Of a stretch of DNA of 64,000 bases, positions 10,382 through 22,500 are shown in pieces. This DNA comes from Erythroxylum novogranatense (lineage: Eukaryota; Streptophyta; Magnoliopsida; Malpighiales; Erythroxylaceae): contig CM057224.1 in the NCBI GenBank assembly GCA_029891385.1, positions 39,933,005 to 39,997,004 of the forward strand, given 5' to 3'. Position 1 is the stretch's first letter. Each line of letters begins with the position of its first letter. The notes under the pieces were generated by a model. That model had not been told where the DNA came from. It saw only the letters and a list, made by a program, of their open reading frames with translations, and made no database searches. The translations under genes and the position numbers were made by a program.

Positions 10382-12801
10382 ATGGAAGGAAGTTTAAACA
10401 CTCCCAATCAACTTAGTTCAGGAAGATATAATGATCCAGCTTGGGCTTACGCTGGTGTGGTTCCCGGTCAAAAGAATCATTTCATTTGCTTGTTTTGTAA
10501 CAAGCATTTGAAAGGTGGAGGAATCACCCGATTGAAAAGGCATTTAGCTGGAGTTAAAGGAGATGTGGAAGCGTGTAAAAAAGTTAGTCATGATGTGAAG
10601 TGGCAGATGAAAACATTACTTGATGAACATCAATTTGAGAAAGTTAGAAGGGGAATATTGAGTTTTGAAATTGGTAGTGGAAGTTCATTTCCTGGTTTCC
10701 GTGGTGATTATGGAGATGTTGAAGGTGGACGTGGTAGTGGTAGTAGTATTGGTAGTGTTCCATAACAGTTTTAGGATCCTGAAGAATCTGATGTGAGGAA
10801 GAGAAGAAGGCAGGTGTCTGGTTTCTTTGCACCACGAACAACTCCTGGAGCCCAACCTTCAATTCGTAGTGCAATGCAGACAAAAGATGCGGCTCATAAT
10901 GTGGATATGGCAGTGGCTAGATGGTGGTATGATACAGATTCGTCATTTAATGCTTTTCAATCATATTATTATCAACCTATGATAGATGCCATAGCCTCTT
11001 ATGGTCCAGGATATAAAGGGCTATCGATTGATGAATTAAGAGGTAAACTTTTAAGTTATGTTGTTTCTGAAATGAGAACTTATTTGGCTGAAAGAAGAGT
11101 GAGTTGGGGTATTAATGGATGCTCAGTTATGTGTGATGGTTGGACGAATAGGAGACAAGAGTCTATTATAAATTTTTTGGTTTATTCTTGTAATGGCTCT
11201 ATGTTTTTAAAATCTGTTGATGTATCTGGCCTGATTAGAAATGCTGATAATTTGTTTGGGATATTTGATCAAGTTGTGAATGAAGTAGGGGTGGAAAATA
11301 TGGTTCAGTTTATTACTGACATTGATTCCGCTTATAAAGCGGCAGGAAAAAGGTTGCAGAGTACCTATAATTCATTTTTTTGGACTCCTTGTGTTGCACA
11401 TTGCATTGATTTAATACTGGAGAATATAGGAGATCTTAGGTATTTTCCTGTTATTGATGAGACCATGCAAAAGGCAAAAAAGGTGACAAAATTTATTTAT
11501 AATCGTGCATGGGTTTTGAATTTGATGAGAAGGAAATTTACCAATGGTAGGAATTTATGTCGCCCTGCTGTGACAAGATTTGCAACAAATTTCTTATCAC
11601 TTCAGTCTTTTATTTTGATGAAGAATGAGTTAAGGCAAATGTTTACAAGTAATAAGTGGGTTGCATCTCAGCATGCTAGGTCTAATGCTGGAATGGAGGT
11701 TTGTAGTATCATACTAGAAGATAGGGAATTTTGGTCGCAATGTCAATTCGTTATCCGAGTTTGTGAGCCTTTGGTGATGGTATTTCGGTTGGCTGATAGT
11801 GAAGAAAAGCCAACAATGGGATATATTTATGATGCTATAGAGAGAGCGACGGAAGCAATTAAGGCCAATTTGAAAAATAGACCTTCTTTATATCTACCAT
11901 TTCTCTCAATCATTAATGAGAGAAGGGGGAGACAACTTTCTTCTCCATTGTTTACAGCCGAGGCATTTTTGAATCCTAGTGTGTATTATAGACTGGATGT
12001 TAAAAAGCAAGCTGTAGTTAGTAGGGGAATGCTTTTCGCAATTACAACAATTGTTTCTAATGAGACAATGCAAGAAATTTTAAGTAAACAAATGGAGCTT
12101 TATAAGTCCTGTAATGAGGATTTTGGAATGTTGCTTGCGATTCGACAAAGAGGAAGACTTTCTCCATGTATTACTTATTTCTTATTTGTTGAAAATTATT
12201 TATCACTTTATTTTGTTTATAACACTACTTTTGTTATCTTATAACTTGCAGTTTCTTGGTAGGATCAATTCGGATGTAATGTTCCAGAATTGGGAAGATT
12301 TGCGATTCGAATTTTAAGTCAATGTGTGAGTACAACTGGGTGTGAACGAAACTGGAGCACATTTGAATTTATCCATTCCAAGAAAAGAAATAGATTGGAG
12401 CATAAGAGGTTGAATGACTTGGTTTATGTTCGTTACAATTTAAAGCTTCGAGAAAGGTAAGTTATTTTCATTATTAATTTTGATATAATTTCTTATAATT
12501 TTCTAATAATTAAATTTAATTATTTACTAGGAGTCTTAGTAGCACAAGTTGTTCAAATGATTTCATTGCCATTGATAATATTGATGTTTTGGCGGATTGG
12601 GTTTCTGAAGAACCCAATTTGGTTGATGTGAGTGATTTGAATTTGGAAGATAATCTTGGATAGGAAAGCATTGACATGTCATTTTGTGCATTAAATTTGA
12701 ATGATGATGATGATGAAGCTCCTCTCAATGATGAGGATTTTGTATCAGATGATCACTTTGGGGTGATCTTGATTCAATGGTTTCACTTCATTGATGATTA
12801 A
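10382..12801 (+). pseudogene. hAT transposase (BED finger, DUF659, hAT dimerisation)
   Basis: ATG at 10382 starts a BED-type zinc finger (CLFCNK...RLKRHLAGVKG), followed by a DUF659-type catalytic region (VMCDGWTNRRQESIINF, TPCVAHCIDL) and, after two introns, the hAT C-terminal dimerisation block (GCERNWSTFEFIHSKKRNRLEH...LNDLVYVRYN). Exons as I read them: 10382-12167, 12252-12456, 12531-12801, all GT-AG. In-frame stops interrupt it: TAA at 10763-10765 and TAG at 10772-10774, TAG at 12260-12262 (next to a Trp, at a WW position) and TAG at 12661-12663. All fit single transitions from Gln or Trp codons. It would cut and paste the element; as it stands it is inactive unless stops are read through. 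Confidence 0.85.
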
Positions 12802-13508
12802 TTTCGTGTTTTATTTTTCATCTTTTATAATTTTACTTGTATTTGATCATTGATGTTTATGTTAAATTATATGTATGTAATGTAATCGTATATTTTTGTT
12901 TCAGTTGAACTTCTACTTGATCGCTTATTCGTCATCAACTCTTTTGTAATATTTATTGTTCTTTTATTGGATATTTTGAATCTTTTGATGTAAATATGTA
13001 ATATTATTTATTATAATGATGAAATTGTATGATTGTAATATTTTCAATGCTTTGTATTATTCTTAATTTTATAATGGTATAATGATGATTGTCTTTGTTT
13101 ATATTAATTGTGGTTATTATTTATATGTAAAATATTTAAAATTTATTGTTATTTCAAATTAATTGTCATTATTATTTATTATTAAGATTTTTGAAAACAT
13201 GGTTGATGTAAACATTAAATTAGTAAAATATACAGTACATCTATATAATATATCAATTTGGACTATTTTGCAATTTTTGAAAATTTTAGGGACTATTTTA
13301 TATATTTAAAAATATCCTAAAGCATCTTGCATCGATCTGATTTAGATTCTGAAACAATCTCTGATCAACCCGCATGCAGTATTCATAATATTGATCCAGA
13401 GGCTTGATAAAGTTTTGTATATGCTATTCAAAGATCTTTAACTTTCACCAATTTCGACATCATCAACTCGGTCTCGGATCCGAGGTTGCGAGGATGGAAG
13501 TAACACTG

Positions 13509-14741
13509 TCATGACATTGAAAGAGAATCCCAGACTGTGTCCATGTCCAATGAAGGCATTCTACTCAATGGAAATGAAGCCTCCATATGATCACATGCTA
13601 CAAGCTCCTGACGATGGTCACCTGTGCTGTTCTCCTTCATTTCAAATCCATCATTGTTCTCCAGCTCAGATTTCCATTTTTTTCTTGTTTGCTTTGTGCC
13701 CAAATCTTTGATCTTATGCAATTTTGAGGATGTTGATCGTGCATCCATGTTCTTTCCTTGTGATATTGTTTGTAACTTTGCTTCAAGAAGAGCTGCGGTG
13801 GTTCCGTTGAAGGAGTTATCATTAAGTTGATGCTTAAGATCCGGGAAGTTCAAATGCGCGTAGTCTCCACGTAGCATGTATGCCGCCGTGTCATAAGCAG
13901 TGGCTGCTTCTTCTGCGGTGTGGAAAGTGCCTAACCAGACCCTTGCACGATTTCTTGGCAACCTAATCTCTGCAACCCATTTGCCCCAGCGCCTTTGTCT
14001 CACTCCTCTGTATAGCTTTCCTGGCGATGATGACAAAGAAGACGACTTCTGATTTTGATTCTGCATTCTTCGACCCGTGTGTTTCATTGGCTGTGTCTTG
14101 GTTGTACTGAGCCAGTAGTCAGTGAAGACTTTGCTGGGATGGTCTTTCAAGGTCTGGTTGCTTGTGAACCACTCTTCGCCAGATGATTCGCAATGCATTT
14201 GGCCCGGTACTGCAGGTTCACATGTTTGGCTCCTGCCAAGTGAATCTATACTTTGTTTGTTTGGATGTAATAAGGTAAGATCCTGCAAAAACAAGGTCAA
14301 ATTTGGGAATTTCGATGTGGTATGGAGAAGTGAAGATCGAGGAGGCGGTTCAGATAGATCTGGGAGTGATTCGAAGACATTTAAAGGAATGGAACTTTGG
14401 TTGATATCAACAGGATTCCATCCTGACACGAAAGAACTTGCGTGGTTTTGTCTTGCTGCTTCCTGTTTAACAAACCCAGGGATGTTGGCAGTCAAATTGG
14501 TACCTGAAACCTCCTCTGTTGAAGAACTTGATAGCAATCTGTCTGTAGATGTTGATGATGATAGAGTTTCCATTTCCATGCTTCTGTGTCCATTTTCCTG
14601 GCAATTAGTCTCCATCTCTGCACCCCAAATTGTTGGAGTTCGACTTATGACATACTTCAATCCCGTTCCCAAACCATAAGAACTGTAAGATGGCAAATCC
14701 TTGTGCATCGAGGTTTCCATTTTAGGAAACTGATCATCCAT
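13509..14741 (-). CDS. AP2/ERF transcription factor, DREB A-6 type (ERF061/ERF062-like)
   Basis: Intronless 410-residue protein. One AP2 domain lies at about residues 243-300 ([35 protein letters not shown]). The Val in GKWV (domain position 14) is the DREB-class residue; Leu rather than Glu at position 19 fits group A-6. A serine-rich N-terminal half and a C-terminal acidic motif ending in a [13 protein letters not shown] block, resembling activation motifs of A-6 members, flank the domain. It should act in the nucleus on DRE/GCC-like promoters, probably in stress or growth responses; targets cannot be read from the sequence. The ATG at 14741 is the first after a TATA box about 90 bp upstream, and the frame is uninterrupted. 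It is the clearest intact host gene in the window. Confidence 0.92.
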   Translation of the reverse strand: MDDQFPKMETSMHKDLPSYSSYGLGTGLKYVISRTPTIWGAEMETNCQENGHRSMEMETLSSSTSTDRLLSSSSTEEVSGTNLTANIPGFVKQEAARQNHASSFVSGWNPVDINQSSIPLNVFESLPDLSEPPPRSSLLHTTSKFPNLTLFLQDLTLLHPNKQSIDSLGRSQTCEPAVPGQMHCESSGEEWFTSNQTLKDHPSKVFTDYWLSTTKTQPMKHTGRRMQNQNQKSSSLSSSPGKLYRGVRQRRWGKWVAEIRLPRNRARVWLGTFHTAEEAATAYDTAAYMLRGDYAHLNFPDLKHQLNDNSFNGTTAALLEAKLQTISQGKNMDARSTSSKLHKIKDLGTKQTRKKWKSELENNDGFEMKENSTGDHRQELVACDHMEASFPLSRMPSLDMDTVWDSLSMS

Positions 14742-14825
14742 ACAAGCAAAGTTTTAGTGTCAAGACTGAACGTACAAAAAAAGAAAGACTCACGTAATTT
14801 GACCTCCAAATGGAGGCACTAACCT

Positions 14826-14838
14826 CTATATATATAAA
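14826..14838 (-). promoter_or_regulatory. TATA box of the ERF gene
   Basis: On the minus strand ATTTATATATATA lies about 90 bp before the ATG, a normal spacing for a plant core promoter with a short leader. Confidence 0.65.
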
Positions 14839-14849
14839 TCCTAAACCAC

Positions 14850-16127
14850 CCTTCTCGAGAGACTATATATGAAGCCTAATTAGAAAAAGGGGCAAGGAAC
14901 CTAATTTAATCCAATAAAGCTATCGTCTGAGTCAGATCTGGTATTTCTGAAAAGGAACAAGAAACAATACTCTTACTACCTCCCATCTTTTGTGCATTCC
15001 ATTCACATCGTTTTCGGTAAAACGAATCAAAACTTGGCATCAAGTGATTGTCTATAGTAATAACAACCCACATGAGTTACCTTCTCCTTTGTTGGAACCT
15101 CACTCTAGGTCAGTTAAGGAGCATTATCATCACCGGAAACCAAAATTTCCTTAGTTACAGAATGCTCTCGTCTTTATAAATAATTATCTCATTGGGTGAC
15201 CAACCTAATTCATGATTAGCTTGAAATACAGATAATTTTTTTTATAATGGTATCTAATAATTTACAGTAAACTTTCTTATTATCTATATTATTAATATTA
15301 TCATGCACGTTATCAGCTTTGAACATAAACTGTTTCAAGCTTGGATTATTTATTCTTAATGAGGAAAGCATGATCCTTTTTATTCACTTCAATATAATAC
15401 TCAGATTGGCCAAAGGAATAGGAACATAGGTAAGGTATGCCTTATTTGGTTCTTCTTTTGACTTGTGCGAGGAGCCGCCTAAGAACTACATCAATTGAGG
15501 ACGACGGGGAGCATTATAATTCCTGATATGGCCAGTATTAGTTTGCAGTCATCTCAAGCTACCTTCCAATGCCACCTGGTGTCACCATTCCTTCTTGTGC
15601 AGTTTTTATTAGATTATCTGAGTGACAAGTGTTGGGAAGTCAAGTGTAAGTAGGAATCCTGCGTTGGAAAGAAATGAAATTAGTGAATGACATATAAGTG
15701 GAAAGGACCCATAAACTTAATGCCTTAAGGTTTTAGGTTGAAGTGTGGTATCAAAGCCCACAAGTATGTTTCATTACTAGGCCCATGGTGTAGATCTCCC
15801 ATGTAAGTGGGCTCCTCAGATCTAACAACAAATTCTTCCAATAGTGCAGTTGTTAAAGTCATTTTTATTTTATCTTTGGCTGTAGCGAACAAGCCTTTTA
15901 TGCTCTATCTGTAGTAACTCATGATCAGAAAATAACGACATGTCAACATGTTTTTGAATCAAAGTCCTCTATGCTTTCCTTTATTTTGGCCCTCGGAACA
16001 AAACAACACAGTACTGAAAATGGCCTCCACCTTTTGGTTTTAAACCAAGGATTAGGCATGTGATGTGATAGATATAGTCATGTAAATATCTAGTTCTATC
16101 AAGTGCCTAATCTTGCGGTGGGGTTCA
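14850..16127. other. ERF upstream region / intergenic DNA
   Basis: No gene found. It holds the ERF promoter and, at 15630-15760, a small LTR-like repeat. The rest is ordinary AT-rich intergenic sequence up to the LTR of copia B at 16128. Confidence 0.5.
15630..15760 (+). repeat. possible TRIM/solo-LTR-like remnant
   Basis: Starts TGTTGGGAAG and is followed at about 15746 by TGGTATCAAAGCCC, one mismatch from the initiator tRNA-Met primer site seen in plant copia and TRIM elements. The CTTAATGCCTTAAGGTTTTA stretch before it resembles a repeat common in plant genomes. No partner LTR was found, so the call is weak. Confidence 0.35.
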
Positions 16128-16535
16128 TGTTAAGAAATTTACCTATTTCCACACAATTAAAATACCAATAGAACAACATAAAATTTGATAACGGAATTCG
16201 ACCAAATTGTACCGACGTCTCCAGAACTACTGCACACCCTTTTTATTAGTGAGAAAAACAATACTTACAAGTGTTTTCACTCAATACTCAACTCACTAGT
16301 GTTTACACATACTCTCAAACCGTTATCCCAATACACCCCAAAATTACTCACAAAAACTTTCTACTCTTAGTACTTCTCTTACTCATCAAAGGAGGAGAAA
16401 ACTAAAAGTTAATATTTTGTTTGCCTTTTTTTATGATTTAAATGGAAGGGGGAGGGGGTTTATTTATACTTGTTAAGTGTCCCCCCTCTCTCACTCACTT
16501 TCAATATGGGATAAAGTTCCTTACAATAACAAACA
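16128..16535 (-). repeat. 3' LTR of copia B
   Basis: 408 bp, TGTTAAGAAATT...AATAACAAACA in + orientation. Its first 145 bp or so align closely with 30513-30662, and its next part with 34125-34219, which proves the LTR pair. A purine-rich tract (on the minus strand CTTCAAGTGGGAGAT) abuts it at 16536-16550 and is the plus-strand primer. Confidence 0.88.
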
Positions 16536-16605
16536 ATCTCCCACTTGAAGACTAATTTCAATCTGTCTTCACACCTAGTTGATGCAGTAGCTCATCTAGA
16601 TTTTA

Positions 16606-16894
16606 TTACTCTTGCAGGCCAACTAAAGTTGCACACAACTTCAGTTTGTCGATTGTCACCACTTTGGTTAGCATGTCCGTAGGATTCTTGCTTCCAAGGA
16701 TCTTCTTAAGTGTTAATACTTCATCTTCTAGCAAGGACCTGATGAAATGATAATGAACATTGATATGCTTGGTTGAGCGGAATGCTAAATTCTTGGTCAG
16801 ATGAATTGTACTATGACTGTCACTATATAACACATTCTTCTCCTGCATGAAACCCAACTCTGACAGCAAATTCTGAAGCCAAATCATCTCTTTG
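16606..16894 (-). pseudogene. RNase H C-terminal part of copia B
   Basis: Encodes the end of copia RNase H on the minus strand (MIWLQNLLSELGF, SDSHSTIHLTKN, RSTKHINVHYHFIR, NPTDMLTK). The preceding EAEY-IAITEAS segment lies 9.6 kb away at 26503-26545. Across the CACTA insertion, with one copy of TTG removed, the reading frame rejoins exactly. RNase H removes the RNA strand during reverse transcription. Confidence 0.88.
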
Positions 16895-16918
16895 CACTAC
16901 AAGGAAAATACCCATTTT

Positions 16919-17402
16919 GCGACGTTTTATAAACGTCGCAAATGTTTGGAAAACGTCAGGGAAATTTTTTTTTGACGTTTTTAAAAACGTCGCACCGAAC
17001 ATCGTAGAAGGGGAGTAAGCAAACGTTTTTATCGACGTTTTGTAGAAAACGTCGAGGAAGCCTTGGTTTTTTTCCGACGTTTAGGAAAACGTCGAGAAAG
17101 CTGAATCGAATGAGCGACGTTTGAGGTAAACGTCGTGGAAAGCACATACCTTTATACGACGTGTACTAAACGTCGTAGAAAGCACGACAATCTTCGACGT
17201 CTACTAGACGTCATACATATCTTGACATTCTTCGACGTCTTGTAGGCGACGTAGAAAGTTTGGAAAGCTGCGACGTCTTATAGACGTCGTTGAAAACTAA
17301 CGTTCGTCGGCGTCTTCTGAGCGGCGTGAAAGTGTAAAATCTGCGGCGTCTTTTAGACGTCGAAGAAAGCATTACTATCTGCGGCGTTCTTGACAAATGT
17401 CG
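16919..17402. repeat. left subterminal array of palindromic CGACGT units (CACTA)
   Basis: Twelve hairpin-like units of the form CGACGTNN...NNACGTCG start at 16919, 16973, 17033, 17075, 17115, 17156, 17195, 17233, 17271, 17308, 17344 and 17382. Spacing settles to 36-42 bp after the first three. Units near the tip read GACGTTT/AAACGTC; inner ones read GACGTCTT or GGCGTCTT. These correspond in position to TnpA-binding motifs of En/Spm; the binding role is inferred. Confidence 0.85.
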
Positions 17403-17814
17403 CAGATGATAATTTATTTAAATTTATTTTAAATTTAATTTAATAAATTATAAATTTTATATATTTAAATTTAAATGACATATAATTAAATAAATTATTA
17501 AGAATAGTGAGAATTATATTCCATTAAAATAAAATTTTAATGGAATGATTATTCTAATTGAATAATTAATTATTGGGAAAAATTTTAATTTGATTTATTT
17601 AATAAGTATTTAATATTATATATTTAATTTTAATGTAGTCATTTATCAATTTGTTGAGTACATCATGGATTTGCGAATGATCAATAATATATAACAAGAA
17701 TTTAATAGATGTAGGCAATAAATTATATAATTTAAAATCCCAAACATGTCATAATATAGTAATTAAAATGAACAATATGTCATAAGTGTCTAATATATCA
17801 GTATGAATACTTAT

Positions 17815-19320
17815 CTAATCAACGCGAATATTATGTGTAGAACATATGAGTTCCAATTTATCCTGCATTTGTTCAAATTTTTTGGTCAAATCATCGACTT
17901 TAGACTGTAAGCCCTCATTAACCTTCTTGGATTCCGCTAATTCGTCTCGAAGTCTCTTTCTGACTGAAGTCTTCCCTTGTGGTCGAGGCCCCATTCCCAT
18001 GCCAACAATGTAATCAGTTCTGGTGCCCAGGACTTTGTCGCACACTTTTTCCACTGTCATCGGATGACCTTGTTCAGTTGAATGTGTCAATTCGTGACAC
18101 ATTAAGTCCTGAAAAGTAAAGAATTAATTACATACACAATGTGATTTAAGAAATATTTATAAATAAACTATGTACTCACCCATTTTCTTTGCATTCGTGA
18201 GTTGTCCATTGATCTTTTTTCATCATAATGAGTGTGATATCATAACTTCATCCGGTCACACTCTTCTCCGCCTCTCATTACTCGCTGCATAGAAATATAT
18301 AAATAGTAATATTTATTATAAAATTTGAAATGTCAATAAAAGAAAATATAATTAAAATGATAATAACTCACAATCTCATGCCGTATGGCAACAAAGGCTT
18401 TGGAGCCGGAGTTTGGTCGACATTTGACCTGACTCCTAGCAACTTTTGTTTTTGACTTTTTCCTAATCGCATGCGTTAAGAAAATGTATTATAAAATCTA
18501 TAAATCATAATTCATAAAGACTAAAATATAATAAGTTGTAAAAATAGTAGTGATCAAATAAACTAACCTTTGTAGCTGATTGCTCCCAATATTCGCATAA
18601 GTCCATCCACTCTGCCACTATGACACTATCCGGCTTAACATCCTTTCCGTACTTGGTAAAATGCTTTTTTAAACTATATCTTTGATCTTTGGACCTTAAC
18701 GTAAGAAACTTCTTCATCGTAGCATGTACTTCGTTGTCGGTCCTCATTCCTTGATTTCCAACTTTTCTTTGCACAAAATTATAAATTCTTGATCAATGTT
18801 CTAAGCATATGAAAACACATACAAATTAGATTGGTTTAGAATACTTACGCCTAACTTGTCAAATGCAATATCCAATTCCTCGATTGCAATTGTTGAAAAT
18901 TTTGTTTTAACAGTAAGGAAGTTCGGATACCAAACCAATCTCACCGGAGAATTTGGCGATTATACGAGAGTTGGTTGGTCGTCCTTCATTGGGAGATCTC
19001 GATCTCCAATCTCTTACCTATGGCCTTGTTAATCTTTGCCAATCCTCGCCCTTTGTAAGACCCTTGTTTTTCTTACATCAGTCGTTGATCCTAAAATAGC
19101 AAAGAAAAAAGCATATAACATACTCTTAATTTGTTAGATAAGCAAAATAAGTAAAGTTAATAAATTTCACCAATGTATTGAGTAACATAAAACCTGCAGT
19201 GCTTGTAGAAGAAGAACCCACAGTGGATGTAATTCTTTGATTTACTGGTGTCTGATAAGCCAAAGTTGGAGGCATCTCTTGAGTCGTGAATGGAGAACTA
19301 ATGTTGCGACGCTGATTCAT
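17815..19320 (-). CDS. TnpA-like protein of the CACTA element (Transposase_24 type), multi-exon
   Basis: Several minus-strand exons fit the plant En/Spm Transposase_24 (TnpA) family. 19320-19126 encodes a Ser/Thr/Pro-rich N-terminal stretch. About 19050-18850 holds a GRPTN-like block. 18774-18540 encodes LKKHFTKYGKDVKPDSV-x4-WMDLCEYWEQ. About 18465-18370 holds the conserved GSKAFVAIRHE-like block. 18102-17815 encodes the C-terminus with a heptad-rich helix (KKVNEGLQSKVDDLTKKFEQ), probably a coiled coil. Intron edges were not all resolved and one or more frames may be broken. TnpA proteins bind subterminal repeats, here next door at 16919-17402. Confidence 0.6.
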
Positions 19321-19599
19321 AATTTCTGCATATTTATCTCTAGGATGAATAGGCTAAGAAGGTGCACGTGTGACTTCTCTTAGTGTTAGAGTAGGCTGAG
19401 AACAAGCATGTGTGACTTCGTTCGGTGTTGGAGTAGGCTGACAAGGTGCATCTGTCCGGTTTTGTGGTTGTGTACAAGAAGATGACGCATTAGGTGTGTT
19501 CCCAAGAAGTCGATTTGAACGCGATCGCAAATTTGTTTGATGCGATGCTACTTGGTGCAGCCTTATTCTTCTTCTTGGGTTGACCTGGTGCCATGTGAA

Positions 19600-22500
19600 G
19601 TACCTGCATCATAATTGAGATTAGATTTCTAAGTTCAAAACCAAATGCATTTCCAGTGTTCACTTGAAAGGCAACAAGAAAATGTTGCTGAAGATAAATG
19701 TTGCAGAAGATAAAGTTTGACCCTAAATGACTCCAACTAGTTAAGCATTATTGTATAATGAAATAATAACTATCCTAATTAACATGAAAATAAACTGATA
19801 ACTTAGATGATTCACAGTTAGAAGATAAAAGTTTGAAAAAACTGAATTGGCAGATTGGCAGATTGTGCATTGTGCATTTGTGCATTGTGCATAATGCATA
19901 TCAAAATGCATTGTGAATTGGCAACATGCATTAGAGTTCTAATTCCATCTATAACTATAGATTTATGATATTCATGAAGCATTTTATCTTCATCTTCTTG
20001 GAGGCTTTAAACTAATGAACTTCCTGGCAACTACACTTCTGTTTTCTGTATGAATGCAATATGCTGCAGCTATGATGAATCGTATGCAAAAAGAATAGTA
20101 TGCAATCTGCTTGGTTTCACTTGTTTATAACCTATCCTATCTGCCAATTTGAGTGTTTTGTTAACTAATGCCTATCTGCTAGTAGCATCAATCATATTTC
20201 TATCAATTAATAGAAGACCTCCACAGAAATAAAGGATTGTGATCTACTACCAGAAAAAAAGAACCCCTCAGCCAAATGAATACATGCATGTTATAAATAG
20301 ATAAGGTTCTTGAAAAATTGCAAAGAGGAAGAAATAGTTGTAAGGAGATATTTCCATTTTAACCTAAATTAGTACCACATATTTATATAGCTGAAGATAT
20401 ATCTGAAATATATCTGAAATGTCCTGGCAAATCTACTCTTCAGTACATTTGAAACATGATCAAATGTTTCTTATATCCTGGAAATTCCCATTTCATGAGT
20501 CTTTCTTATATCCCCTTCTTTTAGAGTATGTAATATAGTGTAAAGCTAGTGATTTGTTATTGCTTATTTTTCTAATAAGATTAAATGCATTAAAATCTAC
20601 CTAATTTCCTCAAATGCAATGCCTAATGACAAAAAAATGTAATTGTGGTATATAAAACATAGGATTATAGTGTTATTGGGACAAAGTTTCAGATATCCAT
20701 GGTTTTGAACTGGTTTTGGTAATTGAAGGAAAAGAAAGCAGACTTAGCGAAACCTCAAGAAGAGGTGCAAGACACTAGAAATGAAGAAAATAATATCAAG
20801 AATTATGATTATAAGCAATATACTAGGACTAACCTTGTTGCTAATGACACAGCAACATAATTACCTGTACAAAGGCACAACATTTAATGTTCTTCCTCAA
20901 TCTAGACTTACTTCTAGACTTGTCTCTTTACTTTATATAATATGAATTTAGTATGAGGAAAAGAAGAAGAATCATTTTTTTTCTTCTTGTCTCTTTATTT
21001 GATATATTACTCTTCACTAAACTCATAAACATAACTCCTTTAGCACTGAATTAGTAATATAAACTCTAAAAATCTCCCAATTGTTCGAATGAGTACCAAA
21101 AAGTCATAATTCCTACACTTTATAATCGAATTGATCTTTGTAGAAGTTAATTGATTTATAATACCTTTAATCATATTTAGATGATCAGATTAGGAGAACT
21201 ATCATTGTACTTCAAATTCATATACATCTTTATCAAGTATAATTTATTTCCTCCTATCTTTCCAAAGATATAATTGATCTAGTTTACTCTAAAGTGCATT
21301 TACATTATTCTCATTCCGGATGTGATTATGAACCATCTACCCATTGCCTAACATAACCATAAACTTGCCTATTTAGTAACTTCTAATCATCATTACTTTC
21401 TTTTTTAAACTAAATATCCATATATTGAAAATAATTGAAAACCAAATGCATGGATGTGCATATAAACATGATAAAGGATATGCAAGATGCATATGAACAT
21501 GATAAGTGAATTTCAAACAGACTACAATTCAGCCATATAAGGCACCTTTAACAACTACATCCCTAACTATTGGTATCTATCAATTCTTACAAATCTCTAA
21601 ATCTAAAGTTAAGAAGATCATCGAATCACCTGTCAATGTTGCTGAATATGTGAACTGACAGTTTATATCTGCAGAACAAGTTACAACAACATTACAAATT
21701 GTCCATATATTCATAAGAAGTCACCATGCATATAAAAACAAGTCGTCAGTGCATATATTCATAAGGAGTCAAAGAGAAACATGGATGCTGCATATAATAG
21801 ACTATGATTGCATATGGAATGAAAGAGAAACATGGATGGTGCATATAAAAGCAAGTCAGATTGTGTGTCTTATATATCTCAAATAACAAGCAACATAATT
21901 TAATGAATATAGTTGAAGAAAATCTCAAAAGTTCCTAAAGGAAACCCAAAATGCATCTTTCTTATTGCTGTAGAGTTATTGCAATATGACTCTTTCTTAA
22001 TCTTCTCACATAACCCAAAGCCATGACTTCCTTTTCACTGTACACAATTCCTCCAATAATCTACTTTCTAGAGGCAGCTGGTCTATTCATTTTATGCTTT
22101 TAAATGAAAGGCAGCTGGTATATCCAGAAATTAGTTTTTCCTATTATATATATGTCTCCCACACATAAATTTAGTTCCAGATATAGAATTATGGAACAGA
22201 GCTCAAATCCAGGTGGTTGTTGAGAAACAAGTATTGATCAATGAAACTCAAAGTTGGTTTAAGATTTTATACAGCAGACCTTACAAGTTCATGTATCTTC
22301 ATCCTTCGAGCAATAATCAAGTAATAAAGATAACTACTTTTCAATAAACTCTCATGTCCTTCCAAAAAATGCTCCAATATTGCAACATATATATATGAGC
22401 TATACCCATAAAAATCTCCACCTTATTAGATATGCCGCATTTAGTTAATATACTCTAAGAAATACTGATAAGATCGCAAGTCTACATATATGAACAATAT

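Larger units (their letters stand above)
6655..13330 (+). mobile_element. hAT-superfamily element (degenerate)
   Basis: The core is a BED zinc finger plus DUF659/hAT transposase gene (10382-12801). Upstream is a left region rich in GGTACC palindromes (6664-6780), then a C- and pyrimidine-rich leader (about 6840-7215) and a long AT-rich leader with a minisatellite. Exact ends are uncertain: I could not match terminal inverted repeats or an 8-bp target duplication, so the stated limits are approximate. The transposase has several premature stops, so the element is probably non-autonomous. Confidence 0.65.

Noticed and set aside
10763..10774. A short intron removing the two stops in the hAT transposase
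   Set aside because: No GT donor/AG acceptor pair at a realistic distance brackets both stops while keeping frame; the only nearby acceptor-like TTTTAG would need an intron of about 30 bp.
14122..14822. Plus-strand ORF of 185 residues opposite the ERF gene
   Set aside because: Antisense shadow of the ERF coding region; no family motif, while the minus strand has a clear AP2 domain.
15630..15760. Cassandra-type TRIM carrying a 5S rRNA-like promoter
   Set aside because: No 5S internal-promoter sequence is visible; kept only as a weak generic LTR-like call.
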